Below, piece by piece: positions 1 to 10,031 of a stretch of DNA of 64,000 bases. This DNA is from Myxococcales bacterium. Lineage in GTDB: Bacteria > Myxococcota_A > UBA9160 > UBA4427. The notes below the pieces were generated by a model. It worked only from the letters and a program-made list of their open reading frames with translations. It was not told the DNA's origin and searched no databases. A program made the position numbers and the translations under genes. Location: the NCBI GenBank assembly GCA_012960035.1, contig DUBZ01000086.1, positions 18,739-82,738 on the forward strand. The letters are read 5' to 3'. The stretch's first letter is position 1, and the number at the start of each line of letters is the position of its first letter.

Positions 1-1
1 C

Positions 2-304
2 GAGTCGAGCGGGGAGGGCGGTCTGGTGCACCTGTCGAATACCGCCCCGTGTAGCTGGTGGGATTTTGCCCGCGCGATTCTCGACGGGGCTGGCTACAGC
101 GATCTAGAAATTGACCGAGTGAAGACCCACGAATTTCCGACGCCCGCACCGCGCCCGGCATACAGTGTGCTCGACGGTTCCAAAGCCAGTGCACTGGGTG
201 TGGGGCTTTCGAGCTGGCGCAGTGCCCTCGACTCCTATCTCGCAAGCGCCGACTTCGCAGCACTCCACAGTGATCTGCGCGCGGAAGCAAAGGCAACCTC
301 ATGA
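2..304 (+). CDS. rfbD: dTDP-4-dehydrorhamnose reductase, C-terminal fragment
   Basis: The reading frame is open from the window edge, so the 5' end lies outside. About 100 C-terminal residues are visible. The stretch [20 protein letters not shown] matches the conserved late region of RmlD/RfbD, where a GxYH-x-N-x-G-xxSWYEFA pattern is usual, followed by a Pro/Arg-rich PRPAYSVLD segment typical of the family end. The enzyme makes the last step of dTDP-L-rhamnose synthesis (NAD(P)H-dependent reduction of dTDP-4-keto-rhamnose), which feeds cell-surface polysaccharides. Its stop overlaps the lepA start (ATGA, 301-304), so the two genes are probably co-translated. The catalytic Tyr-Lys and nucleotide-binding parts are not in the window. 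Confidence 0.75.
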   Translation, partial: ESSGEGGLVHLSNTAPCSWWDFARAILDGAGYSDLEIDRVKTHEFPTPAPRPAYSVLDGSKASALGVGLSSWRSALDSYLASADFAALHSDLRAEAKATS

Positions 305-2106
305 AGCCGATCGCCCAGGAGTTCATTCGCAACTTCTGCATCGTGGCCCATATCGACCACGGCAAGAGCACCCTCGCAGATCGTCTGATGGACGAAACCG
401 GCGCGGTGTCCGAACGCGACAAGCAGGAACAGCTGCTCGACACCATGGATCTTGAGCGTGAGCGCGGCATCACCATCAAGGCGCAGACCGTGCGCATGAC
501 GTACGAGGCCAAGGACGGCAACACGTACCTGCTGAACCTCATCGACACGCCCGGCCACGTCGACTTTTCGTACGAAGTTTCGCGTTCGCTCTCTGCTTGC
601 GAAGGCGCCGTATTGGTTGTCGATGCCGCACAGGGGATCGAAGCCCAAACACTCGCGAACACTTATCTGGCGATCGACGCGGACCTTGAGATCATTCCGG
701 TTGTGAACAAGATCGACCTGCCATCTGCAGACCCCGATCGCGTTGCTCAGGAAATCGAAGACGTAGTTGGGCTCGACGCTGCCGACGTCATTCCGGTGTC
801 GGCGAAGTCGGGCCACGGCATGGTCGAACTCCTCGAAGCGATCGTCGAAAAAGTTCCGCCACCGACGGGGAGTCCGGACGCGCCGACCCGGGCACTGGTA
901 TTCGACGCTTGGTTCGACACCTATGTTGGCGCCGTCATGCTGGTGCGCGTGATGGAAGGTCGCCTGAAAAAGCGTGAGCGTGTGCGCTTCATGATCAAGG
1001 GAACGGAGCGCGAGGCGACCAACCTTTCGGTGCTGATGCCCGGCTCAGTGGACGTGGACGAACTTGGCGCTGGTGAAGTGGGCGCAGTGGTCGCCGGAGT
1101 AAAAACGCTGTCCGACGTGATGATCGGCGACACCATTACGTCACTCAGCAACCCCGCTAAAGAGCCGCTTCCCGGCTTCCAACTCGTGAAGCCCATGGTG
1201 TTCTCAGGGTTATATCCCGTGGACGCGGAAGACTACGAAGACCTCAAGGCTTCGCTCGAAAAGCTCAAGATCAATGACTCGTCGTTCAGCTACGAACCCG
1301 AAACCAGCATGGCGCTGGGCTTTGGCTTCCGCTGCGGGTTCCTCGGCTTCCTGCACGCCGAAATCATTCAAGAACGTCTCGAGCGCGAGTACTTGCTCAA
1401 CTTGATCACCACCGCTCCTACGGTGCGGTATCGCGTCGTGCCGAAGACCGGCGATCCTTTTGAGATTGAAAGCCCGGCGGCATTGCCCGACTCGAATGAG
1501 ATTCAAGAGATTCAAGAACCGGTGGTGCTCGCAACCATTCATGTGCCGTCCGACTATCTGGGACAAGTGCTGGGGTTGTGCCAGGAACGCCGTGGCATCC
1601 AAAAGGACATGGCGGTGCATGGCACTCGCGTCCAGGTCCGATACCTGCTGCCGCTCAACGAAATCGTCACGGACTTTCACGATAAACTCAAGAGCGCGAC
1701 GCGTGGCTATGGTTCGTTCGACTACGAACTCGATGGCTATTACCCGGCGCAGCTGGTCAAACTCGACATCCTTGTGAACGGAGACTCCGTCGATGCGCTG
1801 TCTTTGATCGTCCATCGCGACTACTCGCAGTCCAAGGGTGCGGATCTCGCACGCAAGCTCAAAGAGTTCATTCCGCGTCAGCAATTCGCTGTCGCGATCC
1901 AGGCAGCGGTGGGTGCGAAAATTATCGCGCGTACGACCGTGAAGGCGCTGCGCAAGAATGTCACCGCAAAGTGCTATGGTGGTGACATCTCACGTAAGCG
2001 GAAGCTGCTTGAAAAACAAAAAGCCGGTAAAAAACGCATGAAGATGGTGGGCTCAGTCGAGATCCCTCAGGAAGCGTTCCTGGCCGCCTTAAAACTCGGG
2101 GACTGA
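301..2106 (+). CDS. lepA: Elongation factor 4 (LepA), ribosome back-translocase GTPase
   Basis: 601 residues, the normal LepA length. The GTPase motifs are all visible: G1 [10 protein letters not shown] (about residues 17-26), G2 [11 protein letters not shown]3 DTPGHVDF and G4 NKID. The LepA-specific C-terminal end is present, with the conserved [20 protein letters not shown] block. LepA acts on the ribosome, helping stalled or mistranslocated complexes. The ATG at 301 overlaps the preceding stop by 4 bases. The next gene, lepB, starts within the lepA stop (TGATG), and lepA-lepB is a widespread operon. Nothing unusual is seen in the protein. Confidence 0.97.
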   Translation: MKPIAQEFIRNFCIVAHIDHGKSTLADRLMDETGAVSERDKQEQLLDTMDLERERGITIKAQTVRMTYEAKDGNTYLLNLIDTPGHVDFSYEVSRSLSACEGAVLVVDAAQGIEAQTLANTYLAIDADLEIIPVVNKIDLPSADPDRVAQEIEDVVGLDAADVIPVSAKSGHGMVELLEAIVEKVPPPTGSPDAPTRALVFDAWFDTYVGAVMLVRVMEGRLKKRERVRFMIKGTEREATNLSVLMPGSVDVDELGAGEVGAVVAGVKTLSDVMIGDTITSLSNPAKEPLPGFQLVKPMVFSGLYPVDAEDYEDLKASLEKLKINDSSFSYEPETSMALGFGFRCGFLGFLHAEIIQERLEREYLLNLITTAPTVRYRVVPKTGDPFEIESPAALPDSNEIQEIQEPVVLATIHVPSDYLGQVLGLCQERRGIQKDMAVHGTRVQVRYLLPLNEIVTDFHDKLKSATRGYGSFDYELDGYYPAQLVKLDILVNGDSVDALSLIVHRDYSQSKGADLARKLKEFIPRQQFAVAIQAAVGAKIIARTTVKALRKNVTAKCYGGDISRKRKLLEKQKAGKKRMKMVGSVEIPQEAFLAALKLGD

Positions 2107-2930
2107 TGAGCGATTCGAACCAAAATTCTGCTGCCGGCGACGACACGAACGATGGCGAAATGACAACCGGACACGCCATCCAGGAACAGGTCGTCACCCT
2201 CGTCCTCGCAGTTGTGATCGCGTTATTGATCCGCGCAACGATCGTGGAGCCTTTCCGCATTCCGTCGGGCTCGATGCTTCCGACGCTCCTGATCGGCGAC
2301 CATCTTTTCGTCAACAAATTTCTGTACGGCCCCAAGATTCCGTTCACCGACTATCGCTTGCCCGGGCTCCGCGAACCCGAACGCGGAGATGTCGTGGTGT
2401 TCGAGGTCGCACGTGTTCCCAACGGCGTTCCCAATTCGAACATCGTTCCCGCGGATCGCCGACCTGATGCTTCACGGGAAGACTTCGTGAAGCGTATTGT
2501 GGGCATGCCGGGAGACCGCATCGAAGTTCGCGACAACAAGCTCTACGTCAATCACGAACTGGTCGAAAAGGTCCGCCTCGAAGGCGCATTTATTGACGAC
2601 GAAGGTGCAGCCCTCGACCCGTATTCAGAGATCCTCGGCGACTGCGTCCACGGCGCCCTCGACGACCCCCACAAGCTCGGGCTGATGCGGACCCCATTTG
2701 TTGTCGAGCCCGATCGCTACTTCATGATGGGCGACAACCGTGACAACAGTAACGACAGTCGTCAGTGGGGCACCGTCCGCCTCGACGAGTTTAAGGGCCC
2801 CGCATTCATCATCTACTGGTCCTGGGCGTCGGACGGCAACTTCTTCCAGCTGCTGAACCCGGTAAATTGGTTTACGGTAGAAAAGCGCTGGGGACGCGTG
2901 TTTTCACGCATTGGCTGCGATTCTAGCTAG
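2106..2930 (+). CDS. lepB: Signal peptidase I
   Basis: 274 residues. After a short polar N-terminus (residues 1-26) comes one hydrophobic segment (about 28-43), then box B PSGSMLPTL with the nucleophile Ser56. Box D contains the general base Lys129 (DFVKRIVGMPGD), and box E reads MGDNRDNSNDSR. The protein should sit in the inner membrane with its active site outside, cleaving secretory signal peptides by a Ser-Lys dyad. It is translationally coupled to lepA by a one-base overlap. The insert between boxes D and E (about residues 150-200) is somewhat long but in the range of Gram-negative enzymes. Confidence 0.96.
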   Translation: MSDSNQNSAAGDDTNDGEMTTGHAIQEQVVTLVLAVVIALLIRATIVEPFRIPSGSMLPTLLIGDHLFVNKFLYGPKIPFTDYRLPGLREPERGDVVVFEVARVPNGVPNSNIVPADRRPDASREDFVKRIVGMPGDRIEVRDNKLYVNHELVEKVRLEGAFIDDEGAALDPYSEILGDCVHGALDDPHKLGLMRTPFVVEPDRYFMMGDNRDNSNDSRQWGTVRLDEFKGPAFIIYWSWASDGNFFQLLNPVNWFTVEKRWGRVFSRIGCDSS

Positions 2931-2997
2931 ATCGCGGTCACAATTGAGCCGCGGGCTTGATGAAGCCGCGGCGCCACAAGCAACCGGGAGTAAGCCG

Positions 2998-3864
2998 TTG
3001 AAGTTCGTGATTTCCGCCGCATTTCAACCTCCAGGTGACCTGGTCCCGATCGCCATCGCCGCAGAAGAAGCTGGCTTTGAGGCGGTCTCGTTCTCAGACC
3101 ACGTCGTCTATCCCGAAGAACTCGACACGCCATACCCCTACACCGACGATGGCACGCGGCGTTATGACGAGAACTCCCACTTCCCCGATCCATGGGTTGT
3201 GGCCGGCGCGCTTTCATCGGTCACAACGCGCCTTCGTTTCACGACCAATGTTTTTGTGCTCCCGATGCGCAATCCATTCCTGGCCGCCAAAGCGGTTGCG
3301 ACTGCCGCGGCCATGTCGAACGACCGCATCACCCTCACCGTGGGTGTGGGTTGGTCCAACATTGAGTTTGATCTCCTCGGTCAAGATTTTCGACGCCGTG
3401 GCGCCCGCGCCGATGAAATGATCGCAGTGATGCGCAAACTCTTCAGCGGCGAAATGGTCGAGCACAAGGGCGAATTTTATGCTTTCGATCGCCTGAAGAT
3501 GACGCCTCCGATCCCGCAGAAGCGCATCCCCATTATTGTCGGAGGCATCTCCGACATGGCGCTCAAACGCGCAGCGCGAAACGACGGCTGGCTCTCGGAC
3601 TTGCAATCCACTGCCGACATCCTTGAGAGCATCACGAAGGTGCGTCGCTACCGAGAAGAGCAGGGCATCAAAGGGGACTTCGACGTGATCGCGAGTGCGA
3701 ATGACGCTGGGAACATCGACGGTTACAACAAACTCGGTGACGGCGGAGTGAATCACATCCTGACAATGCCCTGGGTTTTCTATCACGGCATGACGGACGA
3801 GATCGACAAGAAGATCGACGGCATTAAACGCTTCAGCGAAGACGTCGTAGAGAAGATGCAGTAA
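2998..3864 (+). CDS. LLM-class (probably F420-dependent) oxidoreductase
   Basis: A luciferase-like TIM-barrel enzyme of about 288 residues. It shows the LLM layout: an N-terminal PGDLVPIAIAAEEAGFEAVSFSDHVV strand-helix unit, TTRLRFTTNVFVLPMRNPFL, ITLTVGVGWSNIEFDLLGQDF and PIIVGGISDMALKRAARNDGW. These match the F420-dependent subfamily often annotated as Rv2161c/TIGR03619-like. I chose the TTG at 2998 because GGGAG lies 7 bases upstream and the residues encoded before it look non-conserved; an upstream TTG at 2911 would overlap lepB. The substrate cannot be inferred. F420 use rather than FMN is an inference, supported weakly by the Ddn-like gene nearby. Confidence 0.8.
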   Translation: MKFVISAAFQPPGDLVPIAIAAEEAGFEAVSFSDHVVYPEELDTPYPYTDDGTRRYDENSHFPDPWVVAGALSSVTTRLRFTTNVFVLPMRNPFLAAKAVATAAAMSNDRITLTVGVGWSNIEFDLLGQDFRRRGARADEMIAVMRKLFSGEMVEHKGEFYAFDRLKMTPPIPQKRIPIIVGGISDMALKRAARNDGWLSDLQSTADILESITKVRRYREEQGIKGDFDVIASANDAGNIDGYNKLGDGGVNHILTMPWVFYHGMTDEIDKKIDGIKRFSEDVVEKMQ

Positions 3865-4868
3865 TGCGTCGCCAACGCTGGGCAGCTTTTGTGGCCACTC
3901 TGCTGGTGGCGACATCGATCGCACACACCGCCAGCGCACAGACCGTCGATGCAGGGCGGGGCGCGATTCCGCTCCACGTGCCGCCCTCGTACAGCGCGCT
4001 CACCCCAGCGCCGCTCATTGTGCTGCTGCACGGGTACACGTCGAGTGGCGCCGTGACCGAAGCGTATATGCAATTCTCTCCGCTCGCGGACGAGTTTGGC
4101 TTCCTGCTGATCGCGCCAGACGGGTTGGTCGACTGCGGAACCAACCCGTTCTGGAACGCCACCGACGCGTGCTGTCATTTTTGCGGTGGCGTTGTTGACG
4201 ATGTCGGTTATCTCACTGCATTAATCGATGCGATCAAGGCCGGATACAACGTCGATGCCCAGCGGATCTATTTTATGGGGCATTCAAACGGCGGCTTCAT
4301 GTCGTATCGAATGGCATGTGAGCGATCGCATCTTGTCGCCGGCGTAGCGACCCTCGCCGGCGCAACCTACCTCGACCCTCTGGATTGCAACCCAAGCGAG
4401 CCTGTCCACACGCTGCAGATCCACGGTACAGCCGACGCCACGATCCTGTACGGCGGAGGCATCATCAACGCTGGGACTGTGGTGAATGTTTCGTATCCGG
4501 GGGCCGTGCAGACCACGGAAACCTGGGCCACTTTCAACGGCTGCTCGCTGACACCAGACGCGTCGCCGCCCAACCTGGATCTCGAATCTACGATCGTCGG
4601 AAACGAAAGTACGGTTTCTCGCTACGACGCGGGGTGCATGTCCGGCGGCTCCGCCGAGCTTTGGACCATCCCCGCCGGCAGCCACGTCCCGTCACTATCG
4701 ACGGACTTTAGCCGCGAGATCGTTCTCCACTTTCTCGCCCACCCAAAGCCAGCAGCTACGGCAGTCCCGGCTTTTGATACGCGCTCGCTACTGGTGCTCG
4801 GGCTCAGTCTCGCAGCGATGGGATTCGTCGCGGTCGTGGTCCGTGGGCAGGCGGCACAGTCGACCTGA
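3864..4868 (+). CDS. Secreted PHB-depolymerase/feruloyl-esterase-like hydrolase with C-terminal anchor
   Basis: 334 residues of the LpqC/esterase-PHB-depolymerase alpha/beta-hydrolase family. A signal peptide covers roughly residues 1-25 and ends in ASA-Q. The oxyanion region is PLIVLLHGYTSSG. The nucleophile elbow is GHSNGG (Ser in YFMGHSNGGFMSYRMA), the Asp is probably in IHGTADATI, and the His is in PAGSHVP. Several Cys (CGTN, CCHFC, CN, C) could form disulfides in the periplasm or outside. The C-terminus has a Pro-containing linker, a single hydrophobic helix (about 307-325) and an Arg, which looks like a membrane-anchor or sorting tail. The start overlaps the LLM gene stop (TAATG). Confidence 0.8.
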   Translation: MRRQRWAAFVATLLVATSIAHTASAQTVDAGRGAIPLHVPPSYSALTPAPLIVLLHGYTSSGAVTEAYMQFSPLADEFGFLLIAPDGLVDCGTNPFWNATDACCHFCGGVVDDVGYLTALIDAIKAGYNVDAQRIYFMGHSNGGFMSYRMACERSHLVAGVATLAGATYLDPLDCNPSEPVHTLQIHGTADATILYGGGIINAGTVVNVSYPGAVQTTETWATFNGCSLTPDASPPNLDLESTIVGNESTVSRYDAGCMSGGSAELWTIPAGSHVPSLSTDFSREIVLHFLAHPKPAATAVPAFDTRSLLVLGLSLAAMGFVAVVVRGQAAQST

Positions 4869-4882
4869 AAGCACCGGGCGTC

Positions 4883-5350
4883 TTAGTCCCGCCTCTCGCA
4901 CACGAACATCGGAATCTCTCGCGTGGTGCGCTCGCGGTATTCCTCAAAGGGTGCGTAGTTTTCGTCGCAGATCGGCCAGAGGCCGGCTTTTTCGTCGAGG
5001 GAAGCGAGGCGTGCGCGCAGCTTCATGTGGCGACCCCGGTGACGGACTTCGATGTCGGGGTGCTTCACGAAGTTGTTGTACCAGATGGGGTTCTTGGCGG
5101 CGCCGCCTTGGGACGCGACGAGGATCACCCCGTCGCGGTAGGGCACGTACATGAGCGGGATGGTGATCGTCCGGCCGCTCTTGGCGCCGGTCATCGTCAC
5201 GAAGCAGACCTCGTCCCCTTGGAGCGTGTTGAAGTAGCGCCCCCCGACCAGGCGGTTCAAGAAGACGTGCGTCTTGGTCATGGATTTGAGAATCCACCGC
5301 GGCGGCGGGGCGCCTTTGCCTTCGATTAGCTCGCCATTGTTGTCGCTCAT
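4883..5350 (-). CDS. Ddn-like deazaflavin (F420)-dependent nitroreductase family protein
   Basis: 155 residues with the split-barrel fold signature of the F420H2-dependent Ddn/FDOR-A family: LNRLVGGRYFNTLQGDEVCFVTMTGAKSGRTITIPLMYVPYRDGVILVASQGG, then NPIWYNNFVKHPDIEVRHRGRH. The TGAKSGRTITIPL block and the KNPxWYNN block are diagnostic in this family. It runs opposite to the esterase gene, with only 14 bases between the stops. Family members reduce quinones, enones or nitro compounds with F420H2. The natural substrate here is unknown. Together with the LLM enzyme it suggests that the organism may make or import F420. Confidence 0.82.
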   Translation of the reverse strand: MSDNNGELIEGKGAPPPRWILKSMTKTHVFLNRLVGGRYFNTLQGDEVCFVTMTGAKSGRTITIPLMYVPYRDGVILVASQGGAAKNPIWYNNFVKHPDIEVRHRGRHMKLRARLASLDEKAGLWPICDENYAPFEEYRERTTREIPMFVCERRD

Positions 5351-5551
5351 GGGGTGTCTCCTTCGGTCGACCTTTTCGGTCGGGTACGGGGCTCACGCGT
5401 GCCGTGGGCGGGCGGCACCCGGGGACGGTACCAGAGGTAGGGCTCGAGACACTGCCGCTCAGCACGAGGGGCCCCGCCGCCCAGCGTGACTCCATCAGAA
5501 CGATGTTGAGCCGCAAGAGGGCGCAATTTCGCGTGGATCTAGGCTGAAATA

Positions 5552-5579
5552 TTGACCTGACCGGGCCACACGGTATGAT
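5552..5579 (+). promoter_or_regulatory. Sigma70-type promoter of the pyr operon
   Basis: TTGACC (5552-5557), a 16-base spacer and TATGAT (5574-5579) fit a strong housekeeping promoter. The expected start is near 5586, giving a leader of about 57 bases that consists almost entirely of the PyrR-type hairpin before pyrR. No other promoter of this quality is seen in the 5351-5642 gap. Confidence 0.7.
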
Positions 5580-5598
5580 GCCGCCCAGAAACAAGAGC

Positions 5599-5633
5599 AC
5601 CTTTTAACTTCGTCCCGAGAGACGAAGAAAGGT
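5599..5633 (+). promoter_or_regulatory. PyrR-binding RNA hairpin covering the pyrR ribosome binding site
   Basis: The transcript can fold into a lower stem ACCTTT (5599-5604) with AAAGGT (5628-5633), a TAA bulge on the 5' side (5605-5607), an upper 7-bp stem CTTCGTC (5608-5614) with GACGAAG (5621-5627), and the hexaloop CCGAGA (5615-5620). The loop and bulged-stem layout agree with the known PyrR-binding loop (hexaloop CNGAGA flanked by a stem with a purine-containing bulge). The AAAGG at 5628-5632 is the only good Shine-Dalgarno for the ATG at 5643 and lies inside the stem. The likely mechanism is therefore translational repression when PyrR-UMP binds. Confidence 0.8.
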
Positions 5634-5642
5634 ACGCGAGCC

Positions 5643-6374
5643 ATGGCCTCACACCCTTCTGCACCTTCAGGTGCGCCTTCAGACGCCTCTGGGCGTAGAA
5701 TTTCCGCGACTGGATCCCAAGTTGGATCGTCGTCTGGAGAGGGCATTGTTTCTGTCGATCCCGCGATCGTTCTCGATCATGCCGCGATTGAACGCTCGCT
5801 CACGCGAATCGCACATGAGATCGTGGAGCGTCACGAAGATCTTTCGAAGCTCTACTTGGTTGCCATTCCAAACGGTGGCGTGCCGCTCGGACGCATTCTT
5901 CAACGTAATCTCGCGTCGATCTCGGGCGTTGAGCTTCCGCTTGGCATCCTCGACACCACGTTGTATCGCGACGACCTAAGTCGCAACGGTGTCCGTCCTC
6001 AACTTCGCGTAACCGAGATGCCTTCTTCCGTAGACGATCGCATTGTCCTCGTTGTTGAAGACGTCGTCAGCACCGGCCGCACCATTCGCGCGGCGATGGA
6101 CGCGATGATCGACTTCGGCCGGCCGACGAGCGTGCAAGTTGTTGCCTTGATCGACCGCGGTCACCGTGAGCTGCCGATCAAGATCGACTACGTGGGCAAG
6201 AACATTCCGACGGGTGCGAGCGACAAAGTTAAATTTCGAAGCCGCAAGTTGGAAGATGGCAGCAACGCGACCGAACTCGAGCCGCCTTTCGAAGTGGTGT
6301 TGATGGCGGCTGCGCAAACGGTTGAGCAACAAGGCGAAACTTCGGGCAATGCATCGGTAGGGGTACAGCGATGA
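5643..6374 (+). CDS. pyrR: PyrR, pyrimidine operon RNA-binding regulator / uracil phosphoribosyltransferase
   Basis: 243 residues, longer than the usual ~180. The first ~35 residues are Ser/Ala/Pro-rich and the last ~20 form a polar tail. The core is a type I phosphoribosyltransferase: [30 protein letters not shown], and the PRPP motif [19 protein letters not shown] where PyrR usually has VDDVLYTGRT. PyrR binds pyr mRNA when UMP is high; some members also convert uracil and PRPP to UMP. Its own leader carries a PyrR-type hairpin, so autoregulation is likely. The last 4 bases overlap pyrB (ATGA). In the PRPP motif the usual first Asp is Glu (VEDVV), a mild departure. Confidence 0.9.
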   Translation: MASHPSAPSGAPSDASGRRISATGSQVGSSSGEGIVSVDPAIVLDHAAIERSLTRIAHEIVERHEDLSKLYLVAIPNGGVPLGRILQRNLASISGVELPLGILDTTLYRDDLSRNGVRPQLRVTEMPSSVDDRIVLVVEDVVSTGRTIRAAMDAMIDFGRPTSVQVVALIDRGHRELPIKIDYVGKNIPTGASDKVKFRSRKLEDGSNATELEPPFEVVLMAAAQTVEQQGETSGNASVGVQR

Positions 6375-7303
6375 TCGGTCAGGACCTTCTCAGTATTTCA
6401 GATCTCTCGCGCGAACAAATCGAAACAATTCTCGACACCGCGGTCGGGATGCAGGAAGTCGCCGGGCGGGAAATCAAAAAGGTCCCAACGCTGCGTGGGC
6501 GCACCATCATCAATCTTTTTTTCGAGCCTTCGACGCGCACGCGGTCGAGTTTCGAAATCGCGGGCAAGCGACTCTCTGCCGACGTGATCAACTTTTCTCC
6601 CTCGAGTTCGAGCCTCAACAAAGCCGAAAGTATCCTGGACACCGCCAAGACACTCGACGCAATGGACCCCGACTGCGTGGTCGTGCGACACAAGGTTGCA
6701 GGGGTTCCGCTTCAGATCGCAGAAGTGCTTGAAGCACCGGTCATCAACGCCGGCGACGGCGCACACGAGCATCCCACCCAAGCCTTGCTCGACATGCTGA
6801 CCGTCTACCAGGAAAAGGGCCGACTCGACGGTTTGACGGTCGCGATCATCGGCGACATCGCGCATTCCCGGGTCGCACGTTCCAATATTTACGGCTTCTT
6901 GAAGATGGGCGCCGAAGTTCGGGTCGCGGGGCCGCCGCCGATGCTCCCCGTCGACGTCGAGAACTTTGGCGTGAAGTCATACACGTCACTTCGCGAAGCG
7001 ATTGACGGAGTCGACGTCATTATGGCGCTGCGCATCCAGAACGAACGCCTCAAGGGCGCGCATTTTCCGAGCATTCGCGAATACTCGGCGACCTTCGGCC
7101 TCGACCGCGACAAACTTCGCTATGCCGCCGACGATGCCATCGTGATGCACCCCGGCCCGGTGAACCGCGGCGTCGAACTTTCGCATGACCTCACCGACCA
7201 CCGCCCAAGTGTCATTCTCGACCAAGTGCGTAACGGCGTCGCACTCCGCATGGCGCTTCTTTACTTGGTGACCGGTCGTCTTCCACCTTCGTCGAATTCA
7301 TAA
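6371..7303 (+). CDS. pyrB: Aspartate carbamoyltransferase catalytic subunit
   Basis: 310 residues, normal for PyrB. The carbamoyl-phosphate loop [12 protein letters not shown] is at about residues 51-62, the [11 protein letters not shown] block follows, and [13 protein letters not shown] is near the C-terminus, all diagnostic. The enzyme makes N-carbamoyl-L-aspartate in the cytosol. It overlaps pyrR by 4 bases, so it shares translational control. No pyrI regulatory-chain gene is present nearby, as expected for a PyrR-controlled operon. Confidence 0.97.
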   Translation: MIGQDLLSISDLSREQIETILDTAVGMQEVAGREIKKVPTLRGRTIINLFFEPSTRTRSSFEIAGKRLSADVINFSPSSSSLNKAESILDTAKTLDAMDPDCVVVRHKVAGVPLQIAEVLEAPVINAGDGAHEHPTQALLDMLTVYQEKGRLDGLTVAIIGDIAHSRVARSNIYGFLKMGAEVRVAGPPPMLPVDVENFGVKSYTSLREAIDGVDVIMALRIQNERLKGAHFPSIREYSATFGLDRDKLRYAADDAIVMHPGPVNRGVELSHDLTDHRPSVILDQVRNGVALRMALLYLVTGRLPPSSNS

Positions 7304-7417
7304 TCGAAAAAACACGCGACCAAGGCGTCGCCTGTTCCTTCTACTCTCTTCTTTATTTATTACTTACCCTAGGTCGCATTATGCGCGACCCACCCAAGCG
7401 CTGGAGACCCCCCACTG

Positions 7418-8710
7418 ATGCGGACCCTGATTCGCGGCGGCCGATTGCTCGACCCGGCTATGAAGACCGACACAGAAGCAGACTTGTTAATTGAAGACGG
7501 AGTCATCATCGATTCCGGCCCGGAGTTCGACGCCGCCGGCACCGAGATAATCGATGCCAGCGGCTGCTGGGTCGCACCCGGCTTCGTCGATATGCATACC
7601 CACCTGCGCGAGCCCGGTCAGGAATACAAAGAAGATATCCGCTCCGGTGGCCGCGCGGCAGCAGCGGGCGGCTTTACTTCGGTTGCCTGTATGGCGAACA
7701 CGACACCGGTGAATGACGACCCGTCGGTGACCAAGTTCATCATCGACCAGGCCCGCAAACATTCGCCTGTGCGCGTCTACCCCGTAGCGGCAGCGACGAT
7801 CGGTCTGGCCGGAGAAGTGATGACCGAAATGTCGGCCCTGCGCGAAGCGGGTGCAGTCGCATTCAGCGACGACGGTCGCGGCACCGAAGACGCAAACGTG
7901 ATGCGCCACCTGCTCGAATACTCGAAGATGGTGAACGCCGTCGTGATGGTCCACGCGGAAGACGAGTGCTTGCGCGCCGAAGGCGTCGTGAACGAAGGCT
8001 TCGTGTCAACGCAACTCGGTCTGCCGCCGAACCCGAGCGCAGCCGAAGACATCCGTGTTGCGCGCGACATTTCCTTGGCGCGCATGACCGGCGCCCGACT
8101 CCACATCGCCCACGTGAGCAGCAAACGCGCGGTCGACTCGATTCGCGCGGCGAGGGAAGAGGGGCTGCAAGTCACCGCCGAGGTGTCCCCCCATCATCTC
8201 ACCCTCACCGACTCCGAGACCCTCGGCTTCGACACCAGTACCAAGATGGCACCGCCGCTTCGCGGCAGCGAAGATGTCGAAGCGTGTCGTAAAGGCTTGG
8301 TCGAGGGCGTGATCGACGCGATTGCAACAGATCACGCGCCGCACGCGGTGTACGAAAAAGATGTCGAGTTCATTTCGGCTCCGTGTGGGATCCTCGGTTT
8401 TGAAACCGCCTACCCGGTAGTGATGGACATGGTGCGCAGCGGCGAGTTGAGCCCGCTGGAACTGATGGACCGCATGTCGTTGGGCGCAGTCCGTATCCTC
8501 GACGTCCCGGGTGGCAGCCTCGAAACTGGGTCTGTGGCGGATGTGGTGGTCCTCGACCCCAGCAGGATTTGGAAGTACGACCCCGCACAAGGGTATTCGA
8601 AGAGCCGCAACTCACCGTGGGCGGGCCGGGAAATGGAAGGGCAGGTGGCCTATACCCTCGTCGCCGGCAACGTGGTCTTCGACCGAGAACGAGGCGTACT
8701 GGAGCAATGA
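7418..8710 (+). CDS. pyrC: Dihydroorotase
   Basis: 430 residues, the class I multifunctional-type dihydroorotase. The zinc-binding [10 protein letters not shown] motif (about residues 57-66), the [14 protein letters not shown] loop, HIAHVSS and the AIATDHAPH motif are all visible. It closes carbamoyl-aspartate to dihydroorotate. The 114-base gap after pyrB has no clear terminator; it contains a short inverted repeat GGTCGC...GCGACC. The stop overlaps the carA start (ATGA at 8707). Confidence 0.95.
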   Translation: MRTLIRGGRLLDPAMKTDTEADLLIEDGVIIDSGPEFDAAGTEIIDASGCWVAPGFVDMHTHLREPGQEYKEDIRSGGRAAAAGGFTSVACMANTTPVNDDPSVTKFIIDQARKHSPVRVYPVAAATIGLAGEVMTEMSALREAGAVAFSDDGRGTEDANVMRHLLEYSKMVNAVVMVHAEDECLRAEGVVNEGFVSTQLGLPPNPSAAEDIRVARDISLARMTGARLHIAHVSSKRAVDSIRAAREEGLQVTAEVSPHHLTLTDSETLGFDTSTKMAPPLRGSEDVEACRKGLVEGVIDAIATDHAPHAVYEKDVEFISAPCGILGFETAYPVVMDMVRSGELSPLELMDRMSLGAVRILDVPGGSLETGSVADVVVLDPSRIWKYDPAQGYSKSRNSPWAGREMEGQVAYTLVAGNVVFDRERGVLEQ

Positions 8711-9945
8711 CCCCCGAGATGAAGCCCAGCAACGCGAACGGCAAACCCACCGAAAAGCGCAGGACTCCCGCTCGCCTCGTGCTCGCGGATGGTACGGTGT
8801 ATCGCGGCCAAGCGTTCGGTGCGTCGGTTTGCAAGCACGGCGAAGTCGTCTTCAACACCAGCATGATGGGCTACCAAGAGATCGTGAGCGACCCGTCCTA
8901 CGCGGGCCAGATCGTCGCGATGACCTACACCCAAATCGGCAACGTCGGAGTGAACGCCCAAGACTCCGAATCTCGCGGACGATTTCTATCGGGCTTTGTG
9001 ATCAAAGAACTCTCGGCCGCCCCCAGCAACTATCGCTCGGAAGGCAGCTTGAGTGACGACCTCGCAGCTGCGGGGGTGCCCGGCATTTCTGGGATCGACA
9101 CCCGCGCATTGGTTCGGCGCATCCGAGACCACGGCGCGCAGGTTGGCGTGCTCAGCACGGACCCGGAACAACAAGATGAAGCGGCGCTGCTCGCGCTCGC
9201 GCAGAGCGCACCGGGCCTCGACGGACGAGACCTCGTCGCCGAGGTGACGTGCAGCGAACCCTATTCTTGGTCGGAAGGTCGCTGGGGTGGCATCGACGGA
9301 CAACTCCCGCGCGATCCGCGACCCAGCCCGGTGCTCAAACTCGTGGCGTACGACTTCGGCATCAAAAAGAACATCCTGCGTCTGCTTACCGATCATGGCT
9401 TTGACGTGACCGTGGTCCCAGCGACGACCCCTGCCGCCGAAGTCTTGGCGCTCAACCCCGACGCGGTCTTCCTTTCGAACGGCCCGGGCGATCCCGCCGC
9501 TGTCGAAGGCGTACGGGAAAACGTGCGGGAACTCGTTCGCGTGAAGCCCACCTTTGGCATTTGCCTCGGGCACCAGATCCTCGGCCTGTCGCTCGGGGGG
9601 AGCACCCGCAAACTCAAGTTCGGTCACCACGGCGGCAATCAGCCAGGCCAAGATCTCGCGACGAAGAAGGTCGCGATCTGTGCAGAAAACCACGGCTACG
9701 CCGTCGAGGCCGACTCGCTTCGGGCCGCGGGCGAATCGGTCGCCATCACGCACGTCAATTTGAACGACGGCACGGTTGAAGGACTCGCTCACGAAGAGCT
9801 GCCGCTCTTTTCCGTCCAGTACCACCCCGAAGCTTCTCCCGGCCCGCACGACGCCGGCTACTTGTTCGGCCGTTTTCGAAACATGGTCGAACGCGTGATC
9901 GCGGGCGAGAAGGTTTCGGGCGCACAGATCTGCGGCTTGACCTGA
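8707..9945 (+). CDS. carA: Carbamoyl-phosphate synthase small (glutaminase) subunit
   Basis: 412 residues from the ATG at 8707, which overlaps the pyrC stop; the open frame extends further upstream, but those residues lie inside pyrC and do not fit the family. The N-terminal CarA domain ([26 protein letters not shown]) precedes a class I glutaminase. The catalytic triad is Cys286 (GICLGHQ), His373 and Glu375 ([10 protein letters not shown]). The FLSNGPGDP oxyanion strand is intact. It supplies ammonia from glutamine to CarB through a tunnel. It forms part of the pyr operon. Confidence 0.96.
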   Translation: MTPEMKPSNANGKPTEKRRTPARLVLADGTVYRGQAFGASVCKHGEVVFNTSMMGYQEIVSDPSYAGQIVAMTYTQIGNVGVNAQDSESRGRFLSGFVIKELSAAPSNYRSEGSLSDDLAAAGVPGISGIDTRALVRRIRDHGAQVGVLSTDPEQQDEAALLALAQSAPGLDGRDLVAEVTCSEPYSWSEGRWGGIDGQLPRDPRPSPVLKLVAYDFGIKKNILRLLTDHGFDVTVVPATTPAAEVLALNPDAVFLSNGPGDPAAVEGVRENVRELVRVKPTFGICLGHQILGLSLGGSTRKLKFGHHGGNQPGQDLATKKVAICAENHGYAVEADSLRAAGESVAITHVNLNDGTVEGLAHEELPLFSVQYHPEASPGPHDAGYLFGRFRNMVERVIAGEKVSGAQICGLT

Positions 9946-10031
9946 TCGGTTACGTCTATTGCCAGAAGGTCAACTCCATTTTGCTGCCGAGCGCTTTTCA
10001 TATTGCGACGGCGATTGAGGACTGAACCAAG

